Source of the DNA: Scylla paramamosain
Taxonomy: Eukaryota > Arthropoda > Malacostraca > Decapoda > Portunidae
Reading direction: 5' to 3'
Length of the DNA: 64,000 bases
Assembly: GCF_035594125.1 (NCBI RefSeq)
Contig: NC_087180.1
Location: 13,250,115 to 13,314,114 of the forward strand
Position numbers and translations under genes: made by a program. Shown one piece after another: positions 1 through 17,470 of this stretch. Positions within the stretch are counted from its first letter, which is position 1. Each line of letters opens with the position of its first letter. The notes under the pieces are model-generated. The model did not search any database, was not told the origin of the DNA, and saw nothing but the letters and a program-made list of their open reading frames with translations.

Positions 1-77
1 TTTTCCTTTTCCTCCTTCCTCCCTTTGCCTCCAACATTTTCTCTCTCCCTTGACACTTCACTTTCTGTACTTTACTC

Positions 78-79
<2 letters not shown>

Positions 80-169
<90 letters not shown>
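80..169. repeat. (CT)n microsatellite, 90 nt
   Basis: An uninterrupted CT run that starts after TTTACTCAG and ends at TATTTATCCC. It is the first of three arrays (CT, CA, GA) packed into 80-492. Confidence 0.98.
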
Positions 170-171
<2 letters not shown>

Positions 172-202
172 TTATCCCAATATTTGTGTCAATCTACTTT
201 GT

Positions 203-204
<2 letters not shown>

Positions 205-296
<92 letters not shown>
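205..296. repeat. (AC)n microsatellite, 92 nt
   Basis: A pure AC run of about 46 units. It passes directly into TG(AG)n, so the AC to GA switch is made within two bases. Confidence 0.98.
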
Positions 297-2033
<1,737 letters not shown>

Positions 2034-2220
2034 GAGAACTACTGGTGATAGTTGATAGGAATAGCTACTGGTGTCTAGATAGGACCGGATACTGGTGACG
2101 TGATAGGAATGGGTACTGGGGTGTTTAGGTGACGTAACAGGAATGGGCACTGGGGTGTATAAATAATGTGACTGGTTACTGGGAAGGTGATAGGAATAAG
2201 TACTGTTGTATCTAGATGGG
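2034..2220. repeat. Degenerate minisatellite, GATAGGAAT..TACTGG units
   Basis: A core of GATAGGAAT followed by TACTGG and GTNTAG recurs at about 2054, 2102, 2135 (as AACAGGAAT) and 2189. Spacing is 48, 33 and 54 nt, so the units differ by internal insertions. The Tyr/Ser-rich minus-strand open frame here is a by-product of the repeat. Confidence 0.75.
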
Positions 2221-2359
2221 ACTTGGTACGGAATTCCCATAAGAAGCGATTGCCGTAAGTCTCCTCTGTCTATATTATTCAGGGTGTCTGTCTTTGTCAA
2301 TGTGTGTGTGTGTGTGCATCTATCTGTCTTTTCCTCTGTTTATTTGTCTCAGTCACTCC

Positions 2360-2360
<1 letters not shown>

Positions 2361-2446
<86 letters not shown>
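2361..2446. repeat. (TC)n microsatellite, 86 nt
   Basis: A pure TC run, preceded about 45 nt upstream by a short (TG)8 at 2301-2316. Confidence 0.98.
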
Positions 2447-2449
<3 letters not shown>

Positions 2450-2938
2450 CCACATATAACCCGCGCTTTAGGATTTCGCTCTACAAAACCGACTTAACGT
2501 ATATTTTATGTTTTACGGCGCGGGCTTCATTACCATTATTATTTCAGACAAACAAGCTTTCCCTTCCTGAAATGGAGCTCCACATCGCTTTTTCTTTTTT
2601 ATATTTTCTCGATATAATGACCTTTAAAGGAGAAGGGATCTAAAGTCCTGGTTGATATTTAGTCTGTATTATTGTTTATGATGATTCCAGTCAGCCTCTA
2701 AGCTCATCTGCATTACAGTGTTATTTTCTTCAAGTGGGACGGAAATGTGATAGTAGCGAAGGTGTACGGACATGCAGATAGACAGACAGACAAGCAGCCA
2801 TATTTTTCATTGCTGTTACTGACGAATCAGTGAACGACAGGTAGACAAATCGATGTGAGGTGAACACTACCGCCCCGATAATGATAAAGAAAAATAAGTG
2901 CAGACAGATAAAAAAAAAATGTAATAGCCGGCTTGTTC

Positions 2939-2941
<3 letters not shown>
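2447..2941. other. Unique spacer, no gene seen
   Basis: Mixed-composition DNA between the TC and AC arrays. I see no coding, RNA or repeat signal apart from a short GACA-like stretch near 2778-2792. Confidence 0.6.

Positions 2942-2987
<46 letters not shown>
2942..2987. repeat. (AC)n microsatellite, 46 nt
   Basis: A pure AC run flanked by unique sequence. Confidence 0.98.
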
Positions 2988-2990
<3 letters not shown>

Positions 2991-3065
2991 TATAAGAAGA
3001 ATAAACTCGAATGACATGACAGGAAATAAATCTAGTATGTACAGAATATTGAGATAAGAAAAGAT

Positions 3066-3068
<3 letters not shown>

Positions 3069-3134
<66 letters not shown>
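3069..3134. repeat. (GA)n microsatellite, 66 nt
   Basis: The first of four GA arrays in the same orientation within 0.85 kb. Confidence 0.98.
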
Positions 3135-3138
<4 letters not shown>

Positions 3139-3180
3139 CAAGGAAAAGTTTTAGAATTCATGAACGTTGGATGAACAGGT

Positions 3181-3184
<4 letters not shown>

Positions 3185-3257
<73 letters not shown>

Positions 3258-3269
3258 AAGAGAGAGAGA
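3185..3269. repeat. (AG)n microsatellite, 69 nt pure plus imperfect tail
   Basis: Pure from 3185 to 3253, then AAAGAAAG-interrupted AG up to 3269. It is separated from the preceding GA array by only 50 nt. Confidence 0.97.
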
Positions 3270-3527
3270 TAGGAGAGCCGCTGTACAGAACCTGTGTGTT
3301 ATTCAGTGATTGATTGGATGCTTACCGGCTCCTGCTTGAACAAAGGGGCTCGCGTTGAGGGGAAAATGGCGCCGCTGTGCAGGACGTGGCGGAAATAATT
3401 GAAGAGTCCACGTAATATTTGTCCGCGCTAAATATAAGAAAAAAATTGCGATAATGACTGCTGCGCCGGCCGTGTTTAGTCTTGTTCCAGCACGTGCGGG
3501 TTTTACTTTTATAGAGCGTTAGGTTAT

Positions 3528-3530
<3 letters not shown>
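3270..3530. other. Unique spacer, no gene seen
   Basis: Higher GC than its surroundings, but no open frame or motif that I recognise. Confidence 0.55.

Positions 3531-3617
<87 letters not shown>
3531..3617. repeat. (AG)n microsatellite, 87 nt
   Basis: A pure AG run; third member of the GA cluster. Confidence 0.98.
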
Positions 3618-3618
<1 letters not shown>

Positions 3619-3827
3619 CCGTATTTTTATTCGTTTCAGTTTTTATCTCAATTGCTTTCAGGATGCTATAGTGAAAGTTATTGTGGTTTCTAAGGAGATT
3701 TCATTATTCTAATTGGACTTCAGTAAGAATTCTGCATTATGAAAGGGGGAAGCATATTGAAAAAACCTACTCGTCATCTCTGTGGCCTTTGAAAATAATT
3801 CTGGTGAAAATTTTAAGCGTTCAAGTA

Positions 3828-3830
<3 letters not shown>

Positions 3831-3902
<72 letters not shown>
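3831..3902. repeat. (GA)n microsatellite, 72 nt
   Basis: A pure GA run; fourth member of the GA cluster. Unique T- and C-rich DNA follows to about 4230. Confidence 0.98.
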
Positions 3903-3905
<3 letters not shown>

Positions 3906-4230
3906 AAATATTTCACTCCTAAAATGAAGGTTTGGATTGAGTTTGTCTCCCCATCATCTCATTCTAGACAATTTTCCTCCTGCTTTCCTTCAGTGTTTCC
4001 CTCACACAAGTTTCCCCCTTCTAATCCTCCCTTCCTTGCTGCGCCTCTCCTTTTCATCACGATGCAATCCTTTTTCCATTTCCTAACGGTAATATCTCGT
4101 CTTCTTTTAATATATTCTAGACTCCATACTCGCTTTCCTTGCTTTTGTGTCCTCTTTTAAATATGCAATGGTGTTTTTTTTCCTCGCTTTTATGTTTGTG
4201 GCTTGTTATGTGCTGTCTTGACTGTAAGAA

Positions 4231-5950
<1,720 letters not shown>

Positions 5951-6056
5951 GTGTTTTTATTTTTGCTTTTGTTGCTTTTCTTGTTGCTATTATTGTTATT
6001 GTTGTTGCTGTTGTTACTTATGATCATTATTATCATCATCGTCTGCTTTTTTTTAA

Positions 6057-6116
<60 letters not shown>

Positions 6117-6133
6117 TGTGTTTGTGTGTGTGT
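5951..6133. repeat. Imperfect TTG/ATT triplets followed by (TG)n
   Basis: Degenerate TTG, TTA and ATC triplets (about 5960-6045) lead into a (TG) run that is pure at 6061-6115 and interrupted to 6133. The Leu/Cys-Val frame across it is a repeat product. Confidence 0.93.
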
Positions 6134-6894
6134 GAGAGAGTTGGCGTGCATGTTGTTTTGCCTCGGTAGAAATCAAAGCAGTGACCTCTCTCTTAATTGG
6201 ATGCTTTTATCAGCGTCCATCGTCAGGTGTCGCTTCTATTTCGAACCTTTGCGACCAAGGGGTCTCGGGTGTGCGCGTTCAGATATTGCGAATCATATTT
6301 ATTTTTCCGAGGGGTGAAGAGGTGCGGTATTCTCACTCTGCTAGAGCATTAACATACCTAGTTTTCTAATGTAACGCGATAGAATACCTTACTTTTTTCT
6401 TTTATAATTTTGGGAAAGAAAATGAAGACTCGCTCCCGTTAGCATCGTCCTTCTATATAATTCATAATTCAAACTGTATCGGTGTCCATAAATATATGAT
6501 TTACGTGCGGGACTAAGCCAGGTATTGGTTATTGTTTTCATCAGTCTCCCTCTGGGCAACGGTTCAGTCCTGCAGTATTGAAACTCTTACCGTCGCCGCT
6601 CCCGTCACTGCCAGACTGTCTTGGTGTCATGATAAAAGTCGTTATTATTTCCATTTATTTACTTATTTTACTTAAAGGACCAAGGATACATCCAAGGATG
6701 CCGAAAAGAAACTGTAGTAAACTGTAGAGGGACAGGCCACGCACATCTACTCCTTGCGTAACTTATGTGTGGAGTGCAGCTTATTGTCATGGCCATCGCT
6801 CCCCCTGATGGCGTGGCAGTTGCTGGTCGTGTTCTCCAGTTTAGGAGACCAACGTGAGCGATACCTATTCCGGTGCGTGGGGAAGAGGGAACAT

Positions 6895-6898
<4 letters not shown>
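6134..6898. other. Unique stretch, no gene seen
   Basis: Mixed-composition DNA. Short frames such as 6181-6369 show no recognisable domain. Confidence 0.55.

Positions 6899-6966
<68 letters not shown>
6899..6966. repeat. (TC)n microsatellite, 68 nt
   Basis: A pure TC run between GC-moderate unique flanks. Confidence 0.98.
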
Positions 6967-6968
<2 letters not shown>

Positions 6969-7573
6969 GGTGGAGGAGATGCGTCTCTCCCCGGGACGTG
7001 CGGTACCTGTTTGAGGAAGGTCCGGTCTCTCCGTTATCTGTAGAAAGTCCCTTATCTCGCCTAATCTAAATGAAGTGGTATTTTTAGCATTAAGTGTCTG
7101 TCATGTGATATTATTTTATACTATCTTTCAGAATTTTGTTGCAGTATAACATTTTCCTCCTGAAACTGAAGACTTTAAATGAATTAAGTTTCTTGACTGT
7201 TTCCTCGTCACAGCAAATTATGTGACTTTAAGGAACTACATTGACTTTGTGCTGCACGTGCTTTGGCGTTCTGACATTATGCGGCAACAGGCACCGAGCC
7301 TTACAAAACAATAATTATTCGTGTCACTGGACTGAAACCCTCCAGTGAAAGTGATGACATCCGTCAGATCTGTTTGTTTCCGAAAACAGTGACTAATGGA
7401 ATGACGCATGGCGACAGACATGTGCAGGTGTGTACGTGTCTGCAAGGTTGTGACGCGTGCAGCCTCCCCACATCCTTGTCTCGCATACACATACAACAAA
7501 CAAGTGTCTTTCCGAAACAACAGCGATTTCATTCATTAATCTTTATAGCACTACGAACACTGTTATCCTGTCT

Positions 7574-7578
<5 letters not shown>
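6967..7578. other. Unique stretch, no gene seen
   Basis: Contains overlapping frames of under 100 codons on both strands, for example 7236-7532 minus (Cys- and Thr-containing, no motif). They overlap one another and I regard them as chance. Confidence 0.5.

Positions 7579-7663
<85 letters not shown>
7579..7663. repeat. (GA)n microsatellite, 85 nt
   Basis: The first block of a chain of different repeats running without a gap to about 7800. Confidence 0.98.
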
Positions 7664-7665
<2 letters not shown>

Positions 7666-7744
7666 TGTGAGAGTGAGTGAGTGTGTGAGTGTGTGAGTGT
7701 GAGTGAGTGTGAGTGAGTGAGTGAGTGAGTGAGTGAGTGAATGA
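7664..7744. repeat. (GAGT)n with GTGT variants
   Basis: GAGT units mixed with GTGT follow the GA array directly. GAGT is cleanest at about 7715-7740. Confidence 0.92.
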
Positions 7745-7774
7745 GCCAGCCAACCAGCCAGCCAGCCAGCCAGC
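7745..7774. repeat. (CCAG)n
   Basis: About seven CCAG units, one with an AACC variant, immediately after the GAGT block. Confidence 0.92.
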
Positions 7775-7800
7775 GTGCTTGCGTGCGTGCGTGCGTGCAT
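7774..7800. repeat. (GTGC)n
   Basis: GTGC units with one T substitution, the final block of the chain. Related GCGT units recur at about 7813-7824. Confidence 0.88.
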
Positions 7801-7971
7801 GGGAGGAGTGAGGGCGTGCGTGCGTCCGTCCTTGTCTTGCCAGTCACTATTCACCAAGAGCTCGTTAAAACTCAACAACCTCAGTTTTCTCACCAAACTA
7901 CTCCCGCGTCTACAATAATAATTTCGATCAAGGTCACGGGCATGCGCACTGGTCTTGCCTCTTGATTCTCT

Positions 7972-8511
7972 TTGATGGCTTGTTGTTCCGTCTCATTCCC
8001 TCACCTCGCAGCGAAACACGACGCCTCCACTCACGTCGCCTTGATCGTGCTTGTTAGCCTCGCCGACGCACCGATCTCACTGAAGGAGAGTAATGGAACG
8101 GCAGCGAAGGATTCCAGGATATCATTATTGCCGCTAAACGTGTGGAATGTGTCGTCTTGTTATCCAATGCCACTAACGCTCCAAACATTTCAGTCGGTGG
8201 AAAAAACAGGGATCAGCTCGAGAAGTTTTGCCTGGTTGTTTTTCACTGTCACGTTGCCTTGCTGGACGAGGCTTGTGCCGTCGAAGTTTTCCTTTCCTCA
8301 CTTGCCGAGGACGTGCGAGATTTATATTCTTGTTACTTGTCGCCACTCACGCTCCAGATCCCTCGTGTCGGAGCAAGACCCGCGCTTAGCAGGACAGGTT
8401 TTCCAGTTTCGGTGTTGTGATTTTCCGCTGCCGTGCTGCGTTCCCTGGGCGGCAGCTCTCAGCGATGAAAATGAAGTCCTCCTCTCAGGTATTCCCACAC
8501 GACGTGAATAA
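7972..8511 (+). other. Unrecognised open frame, 179 codons, doubtful
   Basis: The longest open frame of ordinary amino-acid composition in the window. The first codon is TTG, and an ATG follows as codon 2. I see no signal peptide, transmembrane segment or conserved motif. It has several Cys (CC near the start and FRCCDFPLPCCVPW near the end) without regular spacing. A second 92-codon frame overlaps it at 8142-8420. One such frame is expected by chance in 128,000 codons over six frames. I do not consider it an established gene. Confidence 0.1.
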
Positions 8512-9239
8512 TTGAGAGTAAGTCACAACTGAAGTATTACGATAGAAGATCCGCTTAGTTGACGTGCACCTGTCTTCCGGTGAGGTTTAGCACTAAATCT
8601 GTGAAGCCAGTTTGTAGCGCATGATAGACTCTGACCTTTACGTGTTTCATAATTGTATACACTTGTGCCTAAGGTGTCTTCGTGAATTGGAAGTTTCATG
8701 TAATCTCACTTTTGTTCGTCTGACCAACTGGAATAATTTAATGCCAACTGGAGGTCAAGTGAGAGACTTCCTGCCACTCAACGTTGCTCGAGGCACCAAG
8801 AAAATAGCTTATATAACCAAATGCCACAATTATTGAACACGCCCTTGACACAAGAACTCCTTTCACAACACTCCTTTAAAATGCAATGAGAGTAAGAAGT
8901 AGCTCAAGGAGTGGCACGGAATAAAGAGCCTCGTTAAGAAGGATGAAAGAGTTATTGAGGTTACCACCAAGTTAACGCAAGTCGGCATTCAATTAGGTTT
9001 ATCAGAGCGGTGGTGAAGCCTTCGGGGCCTCCACGTGATTCCCTGAGAGACCTTCGTACCGCCGTGTGCAGCTGGGAGCGGGAGAGGAAAGAAGCGAAGG
9101 ATGAGAGGACAAAGGAAAACAAATGAAGAACAAATCAGCAGTAGGCATATTGGTCCTTCAACTGTCTGTGATACTTGTTACCGAGTGTTAGTAAGGGACG
9201 CAGGCTAGTGAAGGTGAAGGCTCCTCCCCACCTACTGTT
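8512..9239. other. Unique stretch, no gene seen
   Basis: Moderate GC, with no repeat or coding signature that I recognise. Confidence 0.5.
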
Positions 9240-9672
9240 TCCTTCATCTTTGTCAAACAGGAATGTAAGATGAGGACAAGGAGGAAGAGAAGGAGGAAGA
9301 GGATAAAGTAAAAGACCTAGGATTGGATGACAGAGAGGAAAGATAAGCAGGGGAAAGTGGAGGAGGAGGAGGATGAGGATGAAGATAAGGGAGGGAGAAG
9401 ACGAGAACGGCGAAGAAGAAGAGGAGGAAGAAGAAGAGCTGTCACTGATTGTTTGAGATTGATATGTAAAAATTAATTGGAAAAAAATCTCGAAACTATT
9501 TGTGAAAGATACTGAAGAACATGAGGTTAAACACAACGACCGAGAAGGAGAAAAAGAGAAAGAAGAGAAGGGGAAGGAATTGAAGGAGAAATAAAAAAAA
9601 ATAAAAAAAGACATAAAACAGAGAAACAAGAAGATGAGGAAGAAGAAGAGGAAGAAGAGGAGGAGCATTGGA
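9240..9672. repeat. Purine-rich low-complexity block
   Basis: Irregular GGA, GAA and AAAAG runs over about 430 nt on the plus strand. The Phe/Ser-rich 182-codon minus-strand frame across it follows from the purine bias. Confidence 0.85.
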
Positions 9673-9806
9673 AAGCAGTTCAATTATTGTTAATTTTGTG
9701 TATGTAAAAGTGCCGTGTGAGCGTCAGGTGTTTTGTTTTGCCTTGCTAAATAGATGCACTTCAGATTTGCAAGAATAATATACAGCTTTCCTCCTGCAAG
9801 CTCCCT

Positions 9807-9807
<1 letters not shown>

Positions 9808-9880
<73 letters not shown>
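9808..9880. repeat. (CA)n microsatellite, 73 nt
   Basis: A pure CA run preceded by CTCCCTC and followed by GAGCAATAAG. Confidence 0.98.
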
Positions 9881-9883
<3 letters not shown>

Positions 9884-9993
9884 CAATAAGCATAAGTTTT
9901 AATATTTCTGAGTATTAGCTAAGTTACCACTTTTGAATCGTCCGAGGATCTTGAAATTTATATTTTGAAGTTAACGTTGCGATATCTTAAATC

Positions 9994-10170
<177 letters not shown>

Positions 10171-11029
10171 AATGTACACAAACGAAAGACAAGAGAAACG
10201 TCCCAAGATACACTTCAGGCTCTCTTAGGAAACTCTGAGCAAAAAAGCAATCTCTTATATAATTTTAACGATCAATGGACAACCTCTTCAGGCAAGTGAC
10301 GAAGAGGAAGAGTAGGAAGAAGACGAAGAGGTGGAAAAAACAGGAAAAGAAGTGGACGAATAAGGGAGAATAATAAGCACGGAATTTAAAGGAGTCAGGA
10401 GGCTAAGGATTGGACTAGATAAGGCATAATAGGACAGGAAAACGGAGGAGGAGGAGGAGGAGAAGGGAATTCGTAAAAGGTAGGAGGAGGGCAAGAGAAA
10501 GTAGGGAGAAATTCTGAAGAGTAAGGCGCGGAATCTCTAGTATGAGAGAGGGAAGGGAGTGTGAGGGAGGGGAGTACAAGAGGTTTTTGAAAAGGAGATG
10601 AAGGGGAGATGAAGGAGCGATATAAGGAGAGAAGCTTCTTCAGGAGGATGACTTAGACGGAGGGCGGCGCTGGAGGGGTGGATATAAATATTTCATGAAG
10701 TATTGGCGTTTTTCGGATAACCTTCCAGCCTGTTTGTAGACTGTGTTATATTTTTCTATTTTCCTCCTCTAAGCTCCAACACTCCCCTGCTTTGTTTTGA
10801 ATTCACTCCTCGATCTGCTGAGTAATTTTTTTTTTCCCCCTGTCACTTTTCATTCCTGTTTTTCCTTTTTCTGAATCCTAACGCTCGATTATTTTCTTTT
10901 GTATTAATTGCTACCCGATAAGTAGTACTTGTTTCCCGTCACCTCCTTTCGCTCGCCATCAATTGTCGCCCATTCTGGATCGCTTGCCTCAGAGTTTGCG
11001 TATAAATGAAATGAATTATGAGATTTTAC
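10171..11029. other. Purine-rich to mixed spacer, no gene seen
   Basis: GGA/GAA-rich from about 10295 to 10640 and ordinary DNA after that. I saw no open frame of interest. Confidence 0.55.
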
Positions 11030-11300
11030 TGGTCGTGCTTCCCTGATCTGTCTTGTCTTCCTCTTCCCGTGTTTATCCTCTATTTTTCCCCCTCTGTTCT
11101 TCAATCTATTCCTCTTTCTGCTTCTAAGTCTCCTTCCTTGCTCTCTACCCTTTTTTTTTTGTCCATCTTCATTTTTTGTTGTGTGTTTCTTTTATTTTTT
11201 TCTCTCACTCCTGTTTTACACCGTTTCCTCTCCTCCTGCTGTTCCTTCTTGTGTTTTTCCTCCTCCTCTTCCTCCTCCTCCTCGTTTTAGCTTGTTGATA
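11030..11300. repeat. Pyrimidine-rich low-complexity block
   Basis: CTTCC, TTTT and CCTCCT runs, ending in a short (CCT)n at about 11259-11283. Confidence 0.75.
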
Positions 11301-11365
11301 ATTTAAAAGTTTATGGTACGACTGAGTTTCTTAATTGGTGATGCTAGCAAGGGGAGGAGTGATTT

Positions 11366-12110
<745 letters not shown>

Positions 12111-12979
12111 AACTGGAAGTCGTGTTATCGTGGCTTGGCTGGAAACATTGATGCAATAAGCCGATAGACTCAGGCCTGGGATGAAGGTACGGTACGGGGC
12201 TCCTGCTGTATGACGAGGACGAGGAGGAGGAGGAGGAGTAGTAGGAGGAGGAAGAGGTGGAATAGTGTTAACCGGAAGGAAGCATGTGTAGCCGTGAGAG
12301 TAAAGGTAGGAAGAGGAGGAGCAGGAGGAAGAATGTGTTAATGTTATGAAGAAACAGAGAAAGAAAGAGGAAAAAGAGCTGGAGAGGGAGAGCATCCGTG
12401 CGTTTCATAAAAAAATCAGGTGACCTCGATTTACCCTTGGCATTATTAAGATCTGGAGCGTGAGGCTGTGAGGGAAATTAAGAAGTGCACGTGTGTGCGT
12501 GCGTGTGTGTGCTTGTGGGTGTGCTCTTGAAAGCCTAGTGTGAAAGAAGATAAAATTAAACCCACGTGGCATTCTTGGAAATCCAGAAATAATTACTAGC
12601 GGAATTAATACGAAGGTAAAAGACCACGTGGCGGCGGTGACCTGAGATACACACCACCACGCAGAGCAATTCCCAGAAGACCTCCGTGATTAGTGACCTG
12701 ATTTTATGTAAACCCCTTCACTTCACTTCACCTTGCTCCTAAATAACCCCCAACCAGTCACGTGTACGCAATCCTGCTACGCGTACCTTCTTCCTTCTAC
12801 TACTGCGTCTACATCTTTTCCTCCGTGAGTTTATCTATTCCTTGCGTGTCTATTGGTAAGTCTAATCCCGGCATCCCCATCACGACACGATTGACACTTA
12901 AATTGAGACGCTTAAAAGAATTTCGCGTCTAATTAAATAACTTTCTGACGTTTAATGAATAGGGTGAAGATGATGAGAT
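12111..12979. other. Mixed stretch with short GGA-rich block, no gene seen
   Basis: GGA/GTA-rich at about 12215-12400, a GT-rich stretch at about 12490-12525, then unique DNA. No credible coding signal. Confidence 0.55.
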
Positions 12980-13064
12980 GGAGGAGGAGGAGGAGGAGGA
13001 GGAGGAGGAGGAAGAGGAGGAGGAGGAGGAGGAGGAGGAGGAGGAGGAGGAGGAGGAGGAGGAG
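12980..13064. repeat. (GGA)n microsatellite, about 85 nt
   Basis: About 28 GGA units with one AAG interruption near 13010. It opens a 640-nt chain of arrays. Confidence 0.96.
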
Positions 13065-13107
13065 AAGGGGAGGAAGGGAGGGTCCGTCATGTGATGAGGG
13101 AACGAAG

Positions 13108-13217
<110 letters not shown>

Positions 13218-13340
13218 GAGGTGAGGAAGGAGAGGATAGATGGAGGAACTGGGGATGCGAGAGACGATGCATCAAGTGGGATCTGTCGAGACTGCTGGCT
13301 TTGTCCTCCTGGTTTATATGTAAATTAGTAGACTTGAGGG

Positions 13341-14510
<1,170 letters not shown>

Positions 14511-14940
14511 TTTCACGCGTGCGATGAGAAGGAGGCATCAGAGGGCAATGTGGGGGAAGTGAGGAAGACAGCACAGCCCCAGAAGTCACAACAGAAGTCA
14601 AACTAAACCAAGACGGGAAATGACATTGCGACAGACAGACAAACAACATCCGGGGAAAGTCCAAACTCAGCTTCCACAACAGACCGTAAACTCAGAGCGC
14701 ACTGAGTTCAAAATTAGATTCAGCCACAATTGAGCGCCGTTCGAGAGCCTCAGCCAACAGATACCCGGCAGATATCAGAGCCAACCAGCACCACGCCCTA
14801 AGAGAAGCTGGGAGGAGGTGCAGCAGGCGCGGGGAGGTGCCGGGAAACGAACGGGACGGGAGGGAGCTCGGCCACCCAAGGGAGTCGTCCGCTGAGAGAT
14901 TAACTTGGAAAGAAAGGAGCACTGAAAATGGTTAGGGAAG
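14511..14940. other. GC-richer unique stretch, no confirmed gene
   Basis: One of the few GC-rich, repeat-free pieces. A 76-codon minus-strand frame (14692-14922) is Leu/Ser/Pro-rich and unrecognised. Confidence 0.4.
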
Positions 14941-14947
14941 TTCTTAC

Positions 14948-14968
14948 CTCGCAGGCACAGAAAGGCAT
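14948..14968 (-). other. Possible start-codon micro-exon with splice donor
   Basis: On the minus strand, an ATG with A at -3 opens seven codons (MPFCACE) that run to GAG followed by GTAAGAA, a near-consensus 5-prime splice site. No partner exon could be placed. A chance match of this size is easily possible. Confidence 0.08.
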
Positions 14969-15070
14969 GCTGCTGTTCTTTCTTTTTCTCCTTTTCTTAT
15001 TACTCTTGCTCTTGCTCCTGCTACTGTTATTGGTGTTGGTGGTGGCGTTATAGTGTTCGCCGTTGATGAC

Positions 15071-15097
15071 TTATTATTATTATTATTATTATTATTA

Positions 15098-15157
<60 letters not shown>

Positions 15158-15167
15158 GTATTATTAT
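15071..15167. repeat. (TTA)n with GTT/AGT variants
   Basis: A TTA triplet run with scattered single-base variants. Confidence 0.95.
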
Positions 15168-15189
15168 CTCATAACCGTAACTGCTCTTC

Positions 15190-15450
15190 TTGTGGCAGTA
15201 ATAGTTGTAGTTGCAGCCCTAGCAGCAGCGGCAGTAGTATTAGTAGTAATAATAATAGTAGTAGTAGTAGTAGTAGTAGTAACTGTTGTGTTGTTGTTTT
15301 TGCTACTGCTACTGCTGTTTCTGCTGTTGTTGTTGCGCTGATGCTGGTGTTGTTATTACTGCTGTTGGTGCTGTTATTGCTGCTTCTGTTGGTAGTGGTG
15401 GTGGTCGTGGCAGTGCTGGTGGTGGTGGTAATACTGTTATTGTCGTAGGT
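15190..15450. repeat. Triplet mosaic (AGT, AGC, TGT, TGC, GGT)
   Basis: Successive degenerate triplet runs: AGT at about 15231-15281, TGT/TGC at about 15285-15385 and GGT at about 15390-15430. All keep the same triplet phase as the TTA block, so long Leu/Cys/Val/Ser/Asn frames open on both strands. Confidence 0.88.
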
Positions 15451-15674
15451 GTTGGCGTCACACTGCACAAAAACACAACGCCAGCTCTGTGCTCTGCTCC
15501 CCGGGTTTCCGTTTTGTTTTACTCACTGCTGTCTCTCATCGACCGTGAAAACAGCATTATGTAAAGAGGCCAAACGCGCGTGTGGCAGTGCAGGTGTTTA
15601 GGGGACGCTGGGGGCTTAATGGGGGGGGTGGGGTAATTTCAGGTGCCCCATTAAATCCTGTTGATGTTGTCTGC

Positions 15675-15701
15675 TGTGTGTGTGTGTGTGTGTGTGTGTG
15701 T
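15675..15701. repeat. (TG)n, 27 nt
   Basis: A short TG run, first of three TG arrays between 15.6 and 16.1 kb. Confidence 0.95.
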
Positions 15702-15871
15702 TGGTGGTTATGTTTGCTTTTTTTTCCGTTTGGTGTATTGTTTCATGATTTTTTTGGTGTGTGTCCATGTTTTGTTTGTTATCAGATACATAAAGCATCA
15801 ACTTTGATATCCATATACATGAGTACACACAGCGGGCGAGGCGTGTACTCATGGAAATGTGTGTCTGTGTC

Positions 15872-15873
<2 letters not shown>

Positions 15874-15922
<49 letters not shown>
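15874..15922. repeat. (TG)n microsatellite, 49 nt
   Basis: A pure TG run preceded by interrupted TGTG/TCTG. Confidence 0.97.
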
Positions 15923-15924
<2 letters not shown>

Positions 15925-15967
15925 CAGTCGTACATGAATATGTGAGTTTCCTATCAATGTGCTTATG

Positions 15968-15970
<3 letters not shown>

Positions 15971-16031
<61 letters not shown>
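15971..16031. repeat. (TG)n microsatellite, 61 nt
   Basis: A pure TG run. Degenerate TATG/TGTA units continue to about 16190. Confidence 0.97.
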
Positions 16032-16033
<2 letters not shown>

Positions 16034-16189
16034 GTTTCTCTGCATGTATGTTTATCTTGTTGCTTGTACCCTCGTGTTTACATAATTTTTATATGGATTT
16101 ATGTATGCGTATGTGAGTATGCATGAATGTATGAATCAGTATATGTGTGCAGGTAGATGTATGTATTTAAGTAATTCTATGGATATGTA

Positions 16190-17124
<935 letters not shown>

Positions 17125-17470
17125 ACTGGTACATTTTTTCAGTACTCTTTTAAATACTTTTCAGTCTCAATTTCCCTTTCCCTCACACTATCCCTCTCTT
17201 TATCCTGCTTCTACACTACTCTCACTTCGTCCCCCTCCCTCATTTTTTTCATTCTGTTTTTCCCCTTTCTCTCTCTCCCTCTCTATGTCTCCCTCCCTCC
17301 CTCTCTCTTCAGCATCCGCTTCTCCTATTCCTGTCCTCTCCCTACCCTCACTCTCGTCCCCTTCACAAAGTATCGTATCGCTGCAAATATTGTACGTATT
17401 TTTGTTATTGCTCGCGTGGTGTTAACACTTGACCTCTGCGCGCCGGGCCGATGTTGAAATAGGACTTGAT

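Noticed and set aside
6240..6275. TTTCGAACC phrase resembling a tRNA T-arm
   Set aside because: The flanks do not form acceptor, D or anticodon stems.
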